From the NCBI RefSeq assembly GCF_040901545.1, contig NZ_JBBDYL010000045.1, forward strand, positions 186,001-250,000: 64,000 bases of DNA, written 5' to 3'. The position numbers and the translations under genes are program-made. Below the pieces are notes generated by a model. The model searched no databases. It was given only the letters and a program-made list of their open reading frames with translations, and had not been told where the DNA came from. Each line of letters begins with the position of its first letter. The first letter of the stretch is position 1. Source of the stretch: Sulfuricaulis sp040901545. Lineage in GTDB: Bacteria; Pseudomonadota; Gammaproteobacteria; Acidiferrobacterales; Sulfurifustaceae. Shown here one piece after another: positions 53,913 to 62,002 of the stretch.

Positions 53913-55178
53913 GTGACGGATTCCCACACTTCTGCAGATCCGTCCTTACTGCAAAGCCTCAAGCACCACCTGGAAGGATTAAAGCGGACCGAGCACGGCC
54001 TGATCCTTTACAACCAAATCCAGCGTGGCCTGCAACGGTATGGAGACGAAACCGGGCGTATCGAGCTCGTCTTCGTCACCTTCCTGCACGCGTTGCTCGG
54101 CAAGTATGCCAAGAGTACGACCTGTGATGCGGCCACTCGCGTCAAGGCGCGGCTCATTCAGCAGCGGTTGACCCTGTACTTGCCCACGAAACCGGTTTCC
54201 CCGGCAGCGCGCGCGACGCCGGTCGTCAAGACACCTCCGCCCGTTGTATCGGTGCGCCAGCCACCGCCGGCCGCAGACGCCGAAAGAATTCCCCCTAAGG
54301 TAGCAGCGACTCCTGAGATCAAAAGCACGCTGCCGCCAACTGCAGCCAAGATCGCTCCGCCCAAAGAGCCGGTGCCGACGCGACAGGATAAAATCGAAAA
54401 ACTGGAGGATACGCTTGCGGAAAAGGTTACGGAAAGCATCACCATCGATAAAAAGTTTGGCGAGTTGCTGGAAACGGAACGTAAAGTTTTGGAAAACCCG
54501 GAAAACCCGCTGGGCGACTTCAATGACCTCAAGAAAATCCTGGTCAACGGATTGAACGAACTGATAGAGGAACGACAGGCGCTCATAGAAAAACTTTCCA
54601 GTGCCAGCGAATACATGAAGTCCGTAGAGTCGGACCGGGAGTGGCTGCGCCAGGAACTGAGTCAGGCACGCAAGCACAGTATGACGGATGAATTGACCGG
54701 CCTGCCGAAGCGTGACGTGTTTGTCAGGCAGCTTGAGTCCGAGATCGGCCGCGTGAAACGCTACGGGTTCGCCCTCGCATTGGCGGTAATCGACATAGAC
54801 AATCTTGAGTCGGTTAACCGGCGCCACGGACGGGCGGCTGGGGATGCCGTATTACGCTGTTACGCCGGCGAAATTCTTGCCAAGTTCCGCACCTATGATC
54901 TGGTGGCACGCTACGGCGGCGATGAATTCGCCGTGCTGTTTCCGAACACACAAAAGAACGGCGCCATGCACGCGCTGGAGAAGGCACGCAAATCCGCCGG
55001 CGCCACCTTTGTGCACAAGGATGGAAGAAATATTCCGCTGCCCAGTTTCTCGAGTGTATTGACGCAATATTCCCCGGGGGAGCCGGTTAGCACGCTGCTG
55101 CAACGCGCGGATGAAACGCTCAATCAGGCCAAGCTGGGAGGATTCAATCGCATGGTGGTGGCGCTTCCGACGAACTAG
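53913..55178 (+). CDS. GGDEF protein with the same N-terminal domain (paralogue 2)
   Basis: 421 aa, same layout as the preceding gene: N-terminal helical domain (LEGLKRTEHGLILYNQIQRG; ARLIQQRLTL), a Pro/Ala-rich linker (~85-155), a coiled coil, and a GGDEF domain with the loop RYGGDEFAVLFP. The loop and metal-binding residues are intact, but the nucleotide segment reads DIDNLESVNRRHGRAAGD, departing from DxDxFKxIND..GH at several positions (F to L, K to E, ND to NR, H to R). Activity may be lower or altered. GTG start with CAGGAG upstream, 102 bp after paralogue 1. Confidence 0.87.
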   Translation: MTDSHTSADPSLLQSLKHHLEGLKRTEHGLILYNQIQRGLQRYGDETGRIELVFVTFLHALLGKYAKSTTCDAATRVKARLIQQRLTLYLPTKPVSPAARATPVVKTPPPVVSVRQPPPAADAERIPPKVAATPEIKSTLPPTAAKIAPPKEPVPTRQDKIEKLEDTLAEKVTESITIDKKFGELLETERKVLENPENPLGDFNDLKKILVNGLNELIEERQALIEKLSSASEYMKSVESDREWLRQELSQARKHSMTDELTGLPKRDVFVRQLESEIGRVKRYGFALALAVIDIDNLESVNRRHGRAAGDAVLRCYAGEILAKFRTYDLVARYGGDEFAVLFPNTQKNGAMHALEKARKSAGATFVHKDGRNIPLPSFSSVLTQYSPGEPVSTLLQRADETLNQAKLGGFNRMVVALPTN

Positions 55179-55272
55179 CCGCGGTTCCCGCAGCGTTGGC
55201 ACGAGTTCTGGTCCGCATAAAGATGATCGGTTACTATTACTGCGTCGATCTTTTTATGGAGGAAAAGAATTC

Positions 55273-55824
55273 ATGCATTTGCGGATTTTTCTTGCATTGA
55301 TCACGGCAGGTTTTTGTGCCCCCGTTATGGCCGATGCGCTCGATATCAATCTCAACGATGAAACCATCCAGGCGAGTTACGCCACCAACTGGCGTAACGC
55401 TCAATTCAGTCTCGGATTGTTGTCCAATACCGATCAAAACGACTGGGTGGCCAGCGTGGGTCTGTTGGCATTGGGCGAGAAACAGACCGGAGATGGCCGC
55501 ACCGAGGCGGGCCTTGGCGGAAAAATATACCTTGCTGACGTCGGTAACAAGGACGTGCTGGCGCTCGGTCTTGGCGGCCAATTCCGCGTTTTTCCCACCA
55601 GCGGCCCGGTCGGTTTCGGGGGCTTTCTGTTTTATGCCCCGGACATCGTGACGGCTCTCGACGGGGAGAAATTCTGGGAATGGGGCGCGCGCATCGAACT
55701 GGAAGTCATCAAGCGAACGGCGAACGCCTATCTTGGTTATCGCAAGGTCCGGGCTGACCTGGATAACAACACTCGGGTTACCGTGGACTCCGGCATTCAT
55801 CTGGGCGTAAGAATCAGTTTCTAG
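55273..55824 (+). CDS. YfaZ-like outer-membrane protein
   Basis: 183 aa with signal peptide MHLRIFLALITAGFCAPVMA. The mature protein (DALDINLNDETIQASY...) is a small beta barrel ending in a C-terminal Phe (GVRISF), matching YfaZ-type proteins of unknown function. The start at 55273 follows ATGGAGGAAAAG; an upstream in-frame start lies in the preceding gene. It may be co-transcribed with the GGDEF pair. Confidence 0.78.
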   Translation: MHLRIFLALITAGFCAPVMADALDINLNDETIQASYATNWRNAQFSLGLLSNTDQNDWVASVGLLALGEKQTGDGRTEAGLGGKIYLADVGNKDVLALGLGGQFRVFPTSGPVGFGGFLFYAPDIVTALDGEKFWEWGARIELEVIKRTANAYLGYRKVRADLDNNTRVTVDSGIHLGVRISF

Positions 55825-55886
55825 CCTCGCTTGTCCTTCCTCAGTGCTGGCGCGGTGCAACCCGTGATATTGTCTGCGCCAGCGAA

Positions 55887-57860
55887 ATGAAAAGCCTCTG
55901 GAACGACAGCGAAGCCGCGCAATTCCCGGGTGAACTGGGATTACGCGTGTACACCACGCGCCTGTTCGGGCGCGAGAAGACACTGGTGCTGCACGGCGGC
56001 GGCAACACTTCGGTCAAGATCAACGAGACCAATCTGCTCGGGGAAGAGGAGACCCTCCTGTATGTGAAGGGCAGCGGTTGGGACCTTGAGCATATCGAGC
56101 TAGCCGGTTTTTCGCCCGTGCGCCTGGATCATCTGCTGAAACTTGCGAAACTCAAGGCGCTGTCGGACCCGCAGATGATCAACGAATTGCGCACGCACTT
56201 GACCCGTGCCTCGGCGCCGACGCCCTCGGTCGAGGCCATTCTGCACGCCATCCTGCCGCACAAATACGTCGATCACACCCACGCGGATGCCGTCCTGACC
56301 ATTACCAATTCGGTTGACGGCCTGGCCCGGATCCGCGAGATATACGGTGACAATGTCGTCGTTATTCCCTATGTGATGCCCGGGTTCGAGCTGGCACGCG
56401 CTGTCGCTGCTCACTTTTTTACCGAGGCCCGAAAAAACACCATCGGCATGGTGCTGATGCATCACGGCCTGTTTACCTTCGGGAAAACCGCGCAGGAATC
56501 CTACGAGCGTATGATCGACCTGGTCACCTGGGCGGAGAATTATCTTGTCAGACATAAAGCCTGGACCATTCCGGTTGCGGAGGAAAAACCGGTGGCCATG
56601 CCGCTGCGGATGAAGTTGGCAACCTTGCGGCGTGCGCTTTCCGCATCCACCGGATTTCCGGTAATCGTGACGATCCATGATGATCCGGCGAGCCTCGCGT
56701 TTGCACGCCGCCCGGATGTAACCACGATATCACAGCAGGGTCCGGCGACGCCGGACCATGTCATCCGCACCAAGCGCCTGCCGATGCTTGGACGCAATAT
56801 CCAGGCGTACGTCGAAGCCTACTCCCAATATTTTAATGAGTTGGCGCCCACGGCCACCGAACCCAAGACCATGCTTGATCCTGCTCCGCGTGTGATCATC
56901 GATCATGAGATCGGCGTGACGACCGTCGGACGCAGCGCTGGAGAGGCCGCGATCGTTTTCGACATATATGCACACACGATTGAAATCGTCCGGCGCGCTA
57001 CTGAACTCGGCGGCTATCAGGCGTTGCCGGCAAAGGCCATTTTCGACGTGGAGTATTGGGACCTGGAACAGGCCAAACTGAAAAGCCGCGACAAACCGGC
57101 GATGTTCGCAGGCGAAGTAGCCCTCGTGACCGGCGCGGCCTCGGGCATCGGCGCGGCGTGCGTGGGGGCGCTGCTCGCGCGCGGGGCCGCGGTGGCGGGT
57201 CTTGATATCAATCCGGAGGTTGAACGCCGGCATCAGCGCCCGGATTACCTTGGCATCGTCAGCGACGTGACCGACGAAAAACAACTGGAGAATGCCTTGG
57301 AAAAAACCGTGCGTCAGTTTGGTGGGCTCGACATGCTGATTCTCAATGCCGGCCTCTTTCCACCGGGATGCCGCATCGAGTCCTTGGCCACCGTCGAGTG
57401 GCAGAAAGTACTGCGCATCAATCTTGATTCCAATTTGACGCTGATGCGCGAGGCGCATCCGCTGCTCAAGCTCTCGCCCCAGGGCGGGCGCGTGGTGGTG
57501 ATCGGTTCAAAGAACGTCGCAGCGCCCGGTCCCGGCGCCGCCGCCTATTCGGCCTCGAAGGCGGCGCTCAACCAGCTCGCGCGCGTGGCCGCCTTGGAAT
57601 GGGGCGCGGATAACATTCGTATCAACTCATTGCACCCGAATGCCGTGTTCGATACCGGCATTTGGAACGAGGAAGTTTTACAAGCACGTGCCAAGCATTA
57701 CGGTCTCACGGTCGAGCAATACAAAAAGACCAACGTGCTCAAGACCGAAGTCACCAGCCGTGACGTCGCCGAACTCGCGGCCGAAATGTGCGGCCCGCTG
57801 TTTGCCAAAACCACCGCCGCCCAGGTGCCGGTCGACGGCGGAAATGAACGCGTTATTTGA
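55887..57860 (+). CDS. Bifunctional class II aldolase / short-chain dehydrogenase
   Basis: 657-aa fusion. Residues ~1-410 are a class II aldolase domain with LHGGGNTSVKI, metal-binding HTHADAVL and MHHGLFTFG. Residues ~412-657 are a Rossmann short-chain dehydrogenase with TGAASGIGAACVGAL, LNAGLFPPG and the catalytic Tyr/Lys in YSASKAA. The fused family (RhaD/YuxG-type) is known for cleaving sugar phosphates and oxidising the aldehyde, e.g. L-rhamnulose-1-phosphate; here no rhamnose genes are nearby, so the substrate is open. Confidence 0.9.
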   Translation: MKSLWNDSEAAQFPGELGLRVYTTRLFGREKTLVLHGGGNTSVKINETNLLGEEETLLYVKGSGWDLEHIELAGFSPVRLDHLLKLAKLKALSDPQMINELRTHLTRASAPTPSVEAILHAILPHKYVDHTHADAVLTITNSVDGLARIREIYGDNVVVIPYVMPGFELARAVAAHFFTEARKNTIGMVLMHHGLFTFGKTAQESYERMIDLVTWAENYLVRHKAWTIPVAEEKPVAMPLRMKLATLRRALSASTGFPVIVTIHDDPASLAFARRPDVTTISQQGPATPDHVIRTKRLPMLGRNIQAYVEAYSQYFNELAPTATEPKTMLDPAPRVIIDHEIGVTTVGRSAGEAAIVFDIYAHTIEIVRRATELGGYQALPAKAIFDVEYWDLEQAKLKSRDKPAMFAGEVALVTGAASGIGAACVGALLARGAAVAGLDINPEVERRHQRPDYLGIVSDVTDEKQLENALEKTVRQFGGLDMLILNAGLFPPGCRIESLATVEWQKVLRINLDSNLTLMREAHPLLKLSPQGGRVVVIGSKNVAAPGPGAAAYSASKAALNQLARVAALEWGADNIRINSLHPNAVFDTGIWNEEVLQARAKHYGLTVEQYKKTNVLKTEVTSRDVAELAAEMCGPLFAKTTAAQVPVDGGNERVI

Positions 57861-58072
57861 CGGGTTGTGAATACGATATTCCCGGTTTTTTCATTCTGTG
57901 GCGTGGCCCGTATACATTGAAATTCAACAAGTTAAGTTGATGACGCGGCGGGACCACTGTAATTTTCTCTTCGCCACGCTCATTATTAAAATCGCGTTTT
58001 GAGTCGGCCGGAGACATCACCGCTGGTTGACGTGTTTCTCCGTCTCTCGTGTAGTCAAAAAAGGAGGTAACA

Positions 58073-58465
58073 ATGAAGACCGAACTGCTGTACCTGACGT
58101 TGGTAACCGCGTTAACCGGTTTGATATGGATTCCTTACATCTTGGACAGGATCGCAGTGTGGGGCCTTGTCGCCGCGGTCGGTTATCCCGAAAATCCCAA
58201 GCGGCAGTCCCCTTGGGCAATACGGCTTATGAAGGCGCATGCGAATGCCGTGGAAAACCTGGTGATATTCGCGGCCTTGGTGTTGGTGGCGCATCTTGCC
58301 GGAGTCTCGAACAGCGTTACCGCCGGGGCGTGCGTGGTGTATTTCTGGGCGCGCGCGGTGCATCTGCTGGCGTTCACCTTTGCCGTGCCGTGGGTACGCA
58401 CGCTTGCCTTCGCGGTCGGATTTTTCGCGCAGGCCACACTTGCCTGGCAGCTTCTTCTCCGCTGA
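58073..58465 (+). CDS. MAPEG family membrane protein
   Basis: 130-aa membrane protein with four hydrophobic spans and the MAPEG pattern (RLMKAHANAVENLVIFAALV and FWARAVHLLAFTFAVPWVRT). Eukaryotic members are glutathione transferases or peroxidases; bacterial ones are mostly uncharacterised. Strong ribosome binding site AAAGGAGG 7 bp before ATG. Monocistronic. Confidence 0.85.
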   Translation: MKTELLYLTLVTALTGLIWIPYILDRIAVWGLVAAVGYPENPKRQSPWAIRLMKAHANAVENLVIFAALVLVAHLAGVSNSVTAGACVVYFWARAVHLLAFTFAVPWVRTLAFAVGFFAQATLAWQLLLR

Positions 58466-58669
58466 CGGACTTCCTTCCCGTCACGGAGAGGCAACAGGAA
58501 CTGGGGACATTCGTTATTTTTCGCCACCGGTGCCCGGTGCGGTCGTCAATTGGTCACGCAGGCGGTATTCACGGCGCGGACATTCGGTGCAATTATTTTT
58601 TTGTCCAGGCACGCCCGTCTTGCATGTAGTTTCGTTTCACCCGGAAATTCCAGAAGCGATTACCCGGGA

Positions 58670-59353
58670 TTATTTCATGACATGCAGCAAACCGTTTTTT
58701 GCACCCACTTCGCGTAACTGAGCGCATTGCGCGCCCGTGAGTTGCGTATTTTCCGGTGCCGTTTGCTCACGCATCAGGTTTCCCGGCAGATCAACGTGTT
58801 GACCACTGTCCGAGAGGACGTGGACTAATTCGTGGGCGAGGGCGACACCCACGTCGCGCGTGGCGCGCGTCACCCACACGCTGTCGGCGAGTTCAGGGCG
58901 TGTTTGGCTGTTGCCCCGGCCAATGGCCTCGGCGTCAAAGGCCGGCCGGTGGCGGGTGTCGGTCACGAAATACACGGTGGGCTTGGCAAGCTGCAGCGTT
59001 CGCGCCAGCTCGCGTGATTTCGGCGTGTTGAGGTAATGATAACGACGTGGCGCATCGACTCGCACGAGCTCGACCTGCCACAGCAGCATGCCGCACCGTT
59101 CCAGTATTTCTGCGACTTTGCGGGCTGCTTCCACCATGGCATTGCGCGGCCAGTCGCTGCCGGTGAAATAAACCAGCGTCAGCGTCAACTGATGCGTCGC
59201 GTCGTGCCGTGCCGGATCGTGGCGATAAACCTGATCCGCCGCCAGTGTGTACCGATCCGCCACCTTGATCTGTATCGGTTCCTGCGCATTTGCCGGACTG
59301 AATGTCAGCACGATGCCGAAAATCAAGGCGGATAAGCGAAAACGCAGCCTCAT
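58670..59353 (-). CDS. Exported protein with a metzincin-like HExxH motif
   Basis: 227 aa with signal peptide MRLRFRLSALIFGIVLTFSPANA. The C-terminal half has LAHELVHVLSDSGQHVDLPGNLM: a zinc-type HELVH, a further His eight residues after the second one, and NLM resembling the Met-turn of metzincins. The N-terminal half has a beta region (HQLTLTLVYFTGSDWP). Peptidase activity is inferred only. The start at 59353 is chosen for the signal peptide; an ATG 36 bp upstream adds a Pro-rich leader. Confidence 0.68.
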   Translation of the reverse strand: MRLRFRLSALIFGIVLTFSPANAQEPIQIKVADRYTLAADQVYRHDPARHDATHQLTLTLVYFTGSDWPRNAMVEAARKVAEILERCGMLLWQVELVRVDAPRRYHYLNTPKSRELARTLQLAKPTVYFVTDTRHRPAFDAEAIGRGNSQTRPELADSVWVTRATRDVGVALAHELVHVLSDSGQHVDLPGNLMREQTAPENTQLTGAQCAQLREVGAKNGLLHVMK

Positions 59354-59534
59354 GGGTGGCAATGTGGCAGGACCAGGCAGGTTCGGCAAGACTTGTATTC
59401 AGTACCGCCGGAAATGATATCGCCTGCTGGGGCTGACATATCAATGGTGGGCGCAGTCCGGAAAAATCATTATTTATTCACCTAAAGCAGTGATTTTTCT
59501 GCTTTCTCATAACCCACGCTGCCGTCGCGGTTTT

Positions 59535-59551
59535 TGCACCACTTCGGATCA
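59535..59551 (+). promoter_or_regulatory. NtrC-type enhancer site 1 of the nitrate operon
   Basis: TGCACCACTTCGGATCA: the left arm TGCACC is perfect and the right arm GGATCA matches GG...CA of the consensus. Its centre is 129 bp upstream of the start predicted from the sigma54 promoter at 59646, the same distance as in the glnK operon. Confidence 0.7.
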
Positions 59552-59565
59552 TGAACAGCATCCAA

Positions 59566-59582
59566 CTCACAAGAATGGTGCA
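59566..59582 (+). promoter_or_regulatory. NtrC-type enhancer site 2 of the nitrate operon
   Basis: CTCACAAGAATGGTGCA: right arm GGTGCA perfect, left arm CTCACA partly conserved. The centre is at -98, 31 bp from site 1 (three helical turns), again as in the glnK operon. Confidence 0.65.
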
Positions 59583-59645
59583 TGGAGATGCGGTCTAGTG
59601 CTGAACAATCTACCTAAGCCGTTGATTTCAGAAAAAATGCATCTC

Positions 59646-59661
59646 TGGCACGGCGATTGCT
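59646..59661 (+). promoter_or_regulatory. Sigma54 -24/-12 promoter of the nasT-nrt operon
   Basis: TGGCACGGCGATTGCT is an exact match to the RpoN consensus TGGCACG-N4-TTGCW. The predicted start is ~59672, 19 bp before the nasT-like start codon. The 337-bp gap before the gene holds only this promoter and the two NtrC-like sites. Confidence 0.92.
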
Positions 59662-59690
59662 TTTGAGAAGCGGCGTCAGAGGTTAACGAC

Positions 59691-60269
59691 ATGTCACTGT
59701 GTGTGCTGCTGGTAGAAAACGACCGCGCGCGGGCGGCGATCGTAACGCCGGCCCTGCGGGAAGCGGGTTACGAGGTGATAACGGTGGTTGATTTATCTAC
59801 CGAGAAACTTGAACAAGTAAGGGCGCTGCGTCCGGACTTAATCATCATTGATCGGCAGTCGCCGGATCGAGACGTGCTTGAGCACATTCGCCTGTTAGCG
59901 CGCGACGAACCCCGTCCGATTGTCCTGTTCACGGATGACGGTGACCGCGATTCCATCCGGGCCGCCGTCAGGGCAGGGGTGAGTTCCTATGTCGTAGGTA
60001 ATCCGTCCGCGGATCGCATCCGCCCGATCATGGAGGTTGCCCTGGCGCGGTTCGAGGAGTTCCAGCGGCTGCGAGAGCAGCTCGACAAGGCCAATCTCAG
60101 GCTTGCGGATCGCAAGCTCATCGAGCGCGCCAAAGGGCTGGTGATGCGGCAACGGGGTGTCAGTGAGGGGGAGGCTTACCAGCTTTTGCGCAAGACAGCG
60201 ATGGATCGGAATCAACGTCTGGTCGAGGTGGCGGAAAATGTCATCGCCATGGCGGAGCTGCTGACATGA
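59691..60269 (+). CDS. nasT: NasT-like ANTAR antiterminator with receiver domain
   Basis: 192 aa. The N-terminal CheY-like receiver (LLVENDRARAAIVTPAL; phosphoacceptor-position Asp in DLIIIDRQSPD) is followed by a coiled coil (LREQLDKANLRLADR) and a C-terminal ANTAR RNA-binding domain (~135-190: KLIERAKGLVMRQRGVSEGE, then AMDRNQRLVEVAENVI). NasT of nitrate-assimilating bacteria binds hairpins in the leader of the nitrate operon and prevents termination; such a leader follows directly at 60373-60506. Its sensor partner NasS is not in the window, although the NrtA-like protein next door belongs to the same binding-protein superfamily as NasS. Confidence 0.92.
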   Translation: MSLCVLLVENDRARAAIVTPALREAGYEVITVVDLSTEKLEQVRALRPDLIIIDRQSPDRDVLEHIRLLARDEPRPIVLFTDDGDRDSIRAAVRAGVSSYVVGNPSADRIRPIMEVALARFEEFQRLREQLDKANLRLADRKLIERAKGLVMRQRGVSEGEAYQLLRKTAMDRNQRLVEVAENVIAMAELLT

Positions 60270-60372
60270 AGGACAAACACCTCTCGCTGCGGAAGCAGCC
60301 AGATTTGGCGGCCCACATCATGTTCAGCTTCTTGAGAGAGGCGGGACGGTAACAGAAAAGATTTACCCGCGG

Positions 60373-60430
60373 ACGGCCCAACGACGGGCCGTAACGCGCG
60401 ACCAGGTAGCGGCGGGTAGTGTAGGCCCGC
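60373..60430 (+). promoter_or_regulatory. ANTAR-target RNA hairpins in the nrtA leader
   Basis: Hairpin 1 (60373-60392) has a perfect 7-bp stem ACGGCCC/GGGCCGT around the hexaloop AACGAC, with A at loop position 1 and G at position 4, the two conserved bases of ANTAR targets. Hairpin 2 (60412-60430) can form GCGGGT/GGCCCGC with one bulge around AGTGTA, again A1 and G4. Spacing between them (19 nt) is longer than is typical, so hairpin 2 is less certain. Confidence 0.65.
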
Positions 60431-60443
60431 AATTCGGACAACG

Positions 60444-60506
60444 GCGTCCATTATTGTCAGAAGCGTCCAAGAGGCGACTTCCGATCATAAATGGACGCTT
60501 TTTTTT
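60444..60506 (+). terminator. Intrinsic terminator with a competing upstream arm in the nrtA leader
   Basis: AGCGTCCA (60462-60469) pairs with TGGACGCT (60492-60499), and eight T follow (60499-60506): a clear terminator upstream of nrtA. A second segment GCGTCCATT (60444-60452) can pair with the same 3' arm (60490-60498) over 9 bp, so two structures compete for one arm. With the ANTAR hairpins just upstream this is an antitermination switch. Confidence 0.85.
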
Positions 60507-60537
60507 ACCAATTAATTCAGTAAAACGAGGACCACCA

Positions 60538-61971
60538 GTGATACGCAGAACTGACAAGCCAGAAGATTCCGTCGATGGGCAGGGCGTGGCCCGGCGCGGG
60601 TTTCTCAAGCGCGCAGCGGTCGCCGCCGCTGTGTTGGCGCTTGGCGCCATGGCGCCGGGCGGAGCAGCCGATGCGCTGGCCGCAACCGGAAAGGCCGAAA
60701 AAATCTCCCTCAAATTCGGTTTCATCAAGCTCACCGACATGGTGCCGTTGGCGATCGCCTACGAGAAGGGCTACTTCGAGGACGAGGGTCTGTCGGTCAT
60801 GCTCGAGGCGCAGGCGAACTGGAAGGTGCTGCTCGATCGCGTGATCTCGGGCGAGCTCGACGGCGCGCACATGCTCGCCGGCCAGCCGATCGGCGCGACC
60901 GTCGGGTTTGGCACCAAGGCCGATGTCATCACCGCCTTCAGCATGGACCTGAACGGCAACGGCATCACCGTTTCCAACGCCGCGTGGGACGCGCTCAAGA
61001 AGAAGCTGCCGATGAAGGACGGAAGACCGGTGCATCCGATCGATCCCAAGTATCTCAAGGCGGTCGTCGACGATTACAAGAAGCAGGGCAAGGCCTTCAA
61101 GATGGGCATGGTGTTCCCGGTGTCCACGCACAACTACGAGCTGCGCTACTGGCTGGCGGCCGGCGGCCTGAACCCGGGCTATTACGCGCCGAGCAAGGGC
61201 GACATCAGCGGCACGCTCAAGGCCGACGTCCTGCTTTCGGTGACGCCGCCGCCGCAGATGCCGGCCACGATGGAGGCCGGCACGATCGACGGCTACTGCG
61301 TCGGCGAGCCGTGGAACCAGCAGGCGGTTTTCAAGGGCATCGGCGTGCCGGTCGCCACCGACTACGACGTTCAGGTGAACAATCCGGAGAAGGTGTTTGG
61401 CGTCACCAAGGCCTGGTCGGATGCCAATCCGAACACGCATATCCGCGTGGTCAAGGCGCTGATCCGCGCCGGTTACTGGCTCGATGAACAAAACAACATG
61501 AACCGCCCCGAAGCGGTGAAGATCATCTCGCGGCCGAATTACGTCGGCGCCGACGAGGCGGTGATCGCCAACAGCATGACCGGCACCTTCGAGTACGAGA
61601 AGGGCGACAAGCGCCCGGCACCGGACTTCAACGTGTTTTTCCGCTACCACGCGACCTACCCGTATTACTCGGACGCCATCTGGTATCTCACCCAGATGCG
61701 CCGCTGGGGTCAGATTCCCGACACGAAGCCGGACAGCTGGTACATGGAAATGGCGAAGAAAATCTACCGCCCGGACATCTATGCCGCCGCGGCCAGGGAA
61801 CTGATCGCCGAAGGCAAGCTAAAGGCGTCCGATTTTCCGGACTTCGCCAAGGAAACCGGCTTCAAGGGACCGCAAAAGGGTTTCATCGACGGCGTTGTCT
61901 ACGACGGCCGCAAGCCGAACGAGTACCTGGGCAAATTCAAGATCGGCCTGAAGGGCAGCGACAAGCTGTAG
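60538..61971 (+). CDS. nrtA: Nitrate ABC transporter substrate-binding protein (NrtA/CmpA family)
   Basis: 477-aa periplasmic binding protein exported by Tat: ARRGFLKRAAVAAAVLALG has the twin arginine and a moderately hydrophobic core. The mature part has the family segments LKFGFIKLTDMVPLAIAYEK, GELDGAHMLAGQPIGATVGF and GTIDGYCVGEPWNQQAV. The GTG at 60538 is preferred over an in-frame start at 60454 because the latter lies inside the terminator hairpin and the GTG has ACGAGG at good spacing. The nitrate rather than bicarbonate assignment rests on the NasT/sigma54 context. Confidence 0.9.
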   Translation: MIRRTDKPEDSVDGQGVARRGFLKRAAVAAAVLALGAMAPGGAADALAATGKAEKISLKFGFIKLTDMVPLAIAYEKGYFEDEGLSVMLEAQANWKVLLDRVISGELDGAHMLAGQPIGATVGFGTKADVITAFSMDLNGNGITVSNAAWDALKKKLPMKDGRPVHPIDPKYLKAVVDDYKKQGKAFKMGMVFPVSTHNYELRYWLAAGGLNPGYYAPSKGDISGTLKADVLLSVTPPPQMPATMEAGTIDGYCVGEPWNQQAVFKGIGVPVATDYDVQVNNPEKVFGVTKAWSDANPNTHIRVVKALIRAGYWLDEQNNMNRPEAVKIISRPNYVGADEAVIANSMTGTFEYEKGDKRPAPDFNVFFRYHATYPYYSDAIWYLTQMRRWGQIPDTKPDSWYMEMAKKIYRPDIYAAAARELIAEGKLKASDFPDFAKETGFKGPQKGFIDGVVYDGRKPNEYLGKFKIGLKGSDKL

Positions 61972-62002
61972 GCCACGCCCGATTCACGTCAACGAGGTGA
62001 CT

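Noticed and set aside
58466..58669. Possible transposase-associated scar after the MAPEG gene (phrase GGAACTGGGGACATTCG)
   Set aside because: Resembles sequences often left near REP-type transposases but no inverted repeat pair or second copy is present here.
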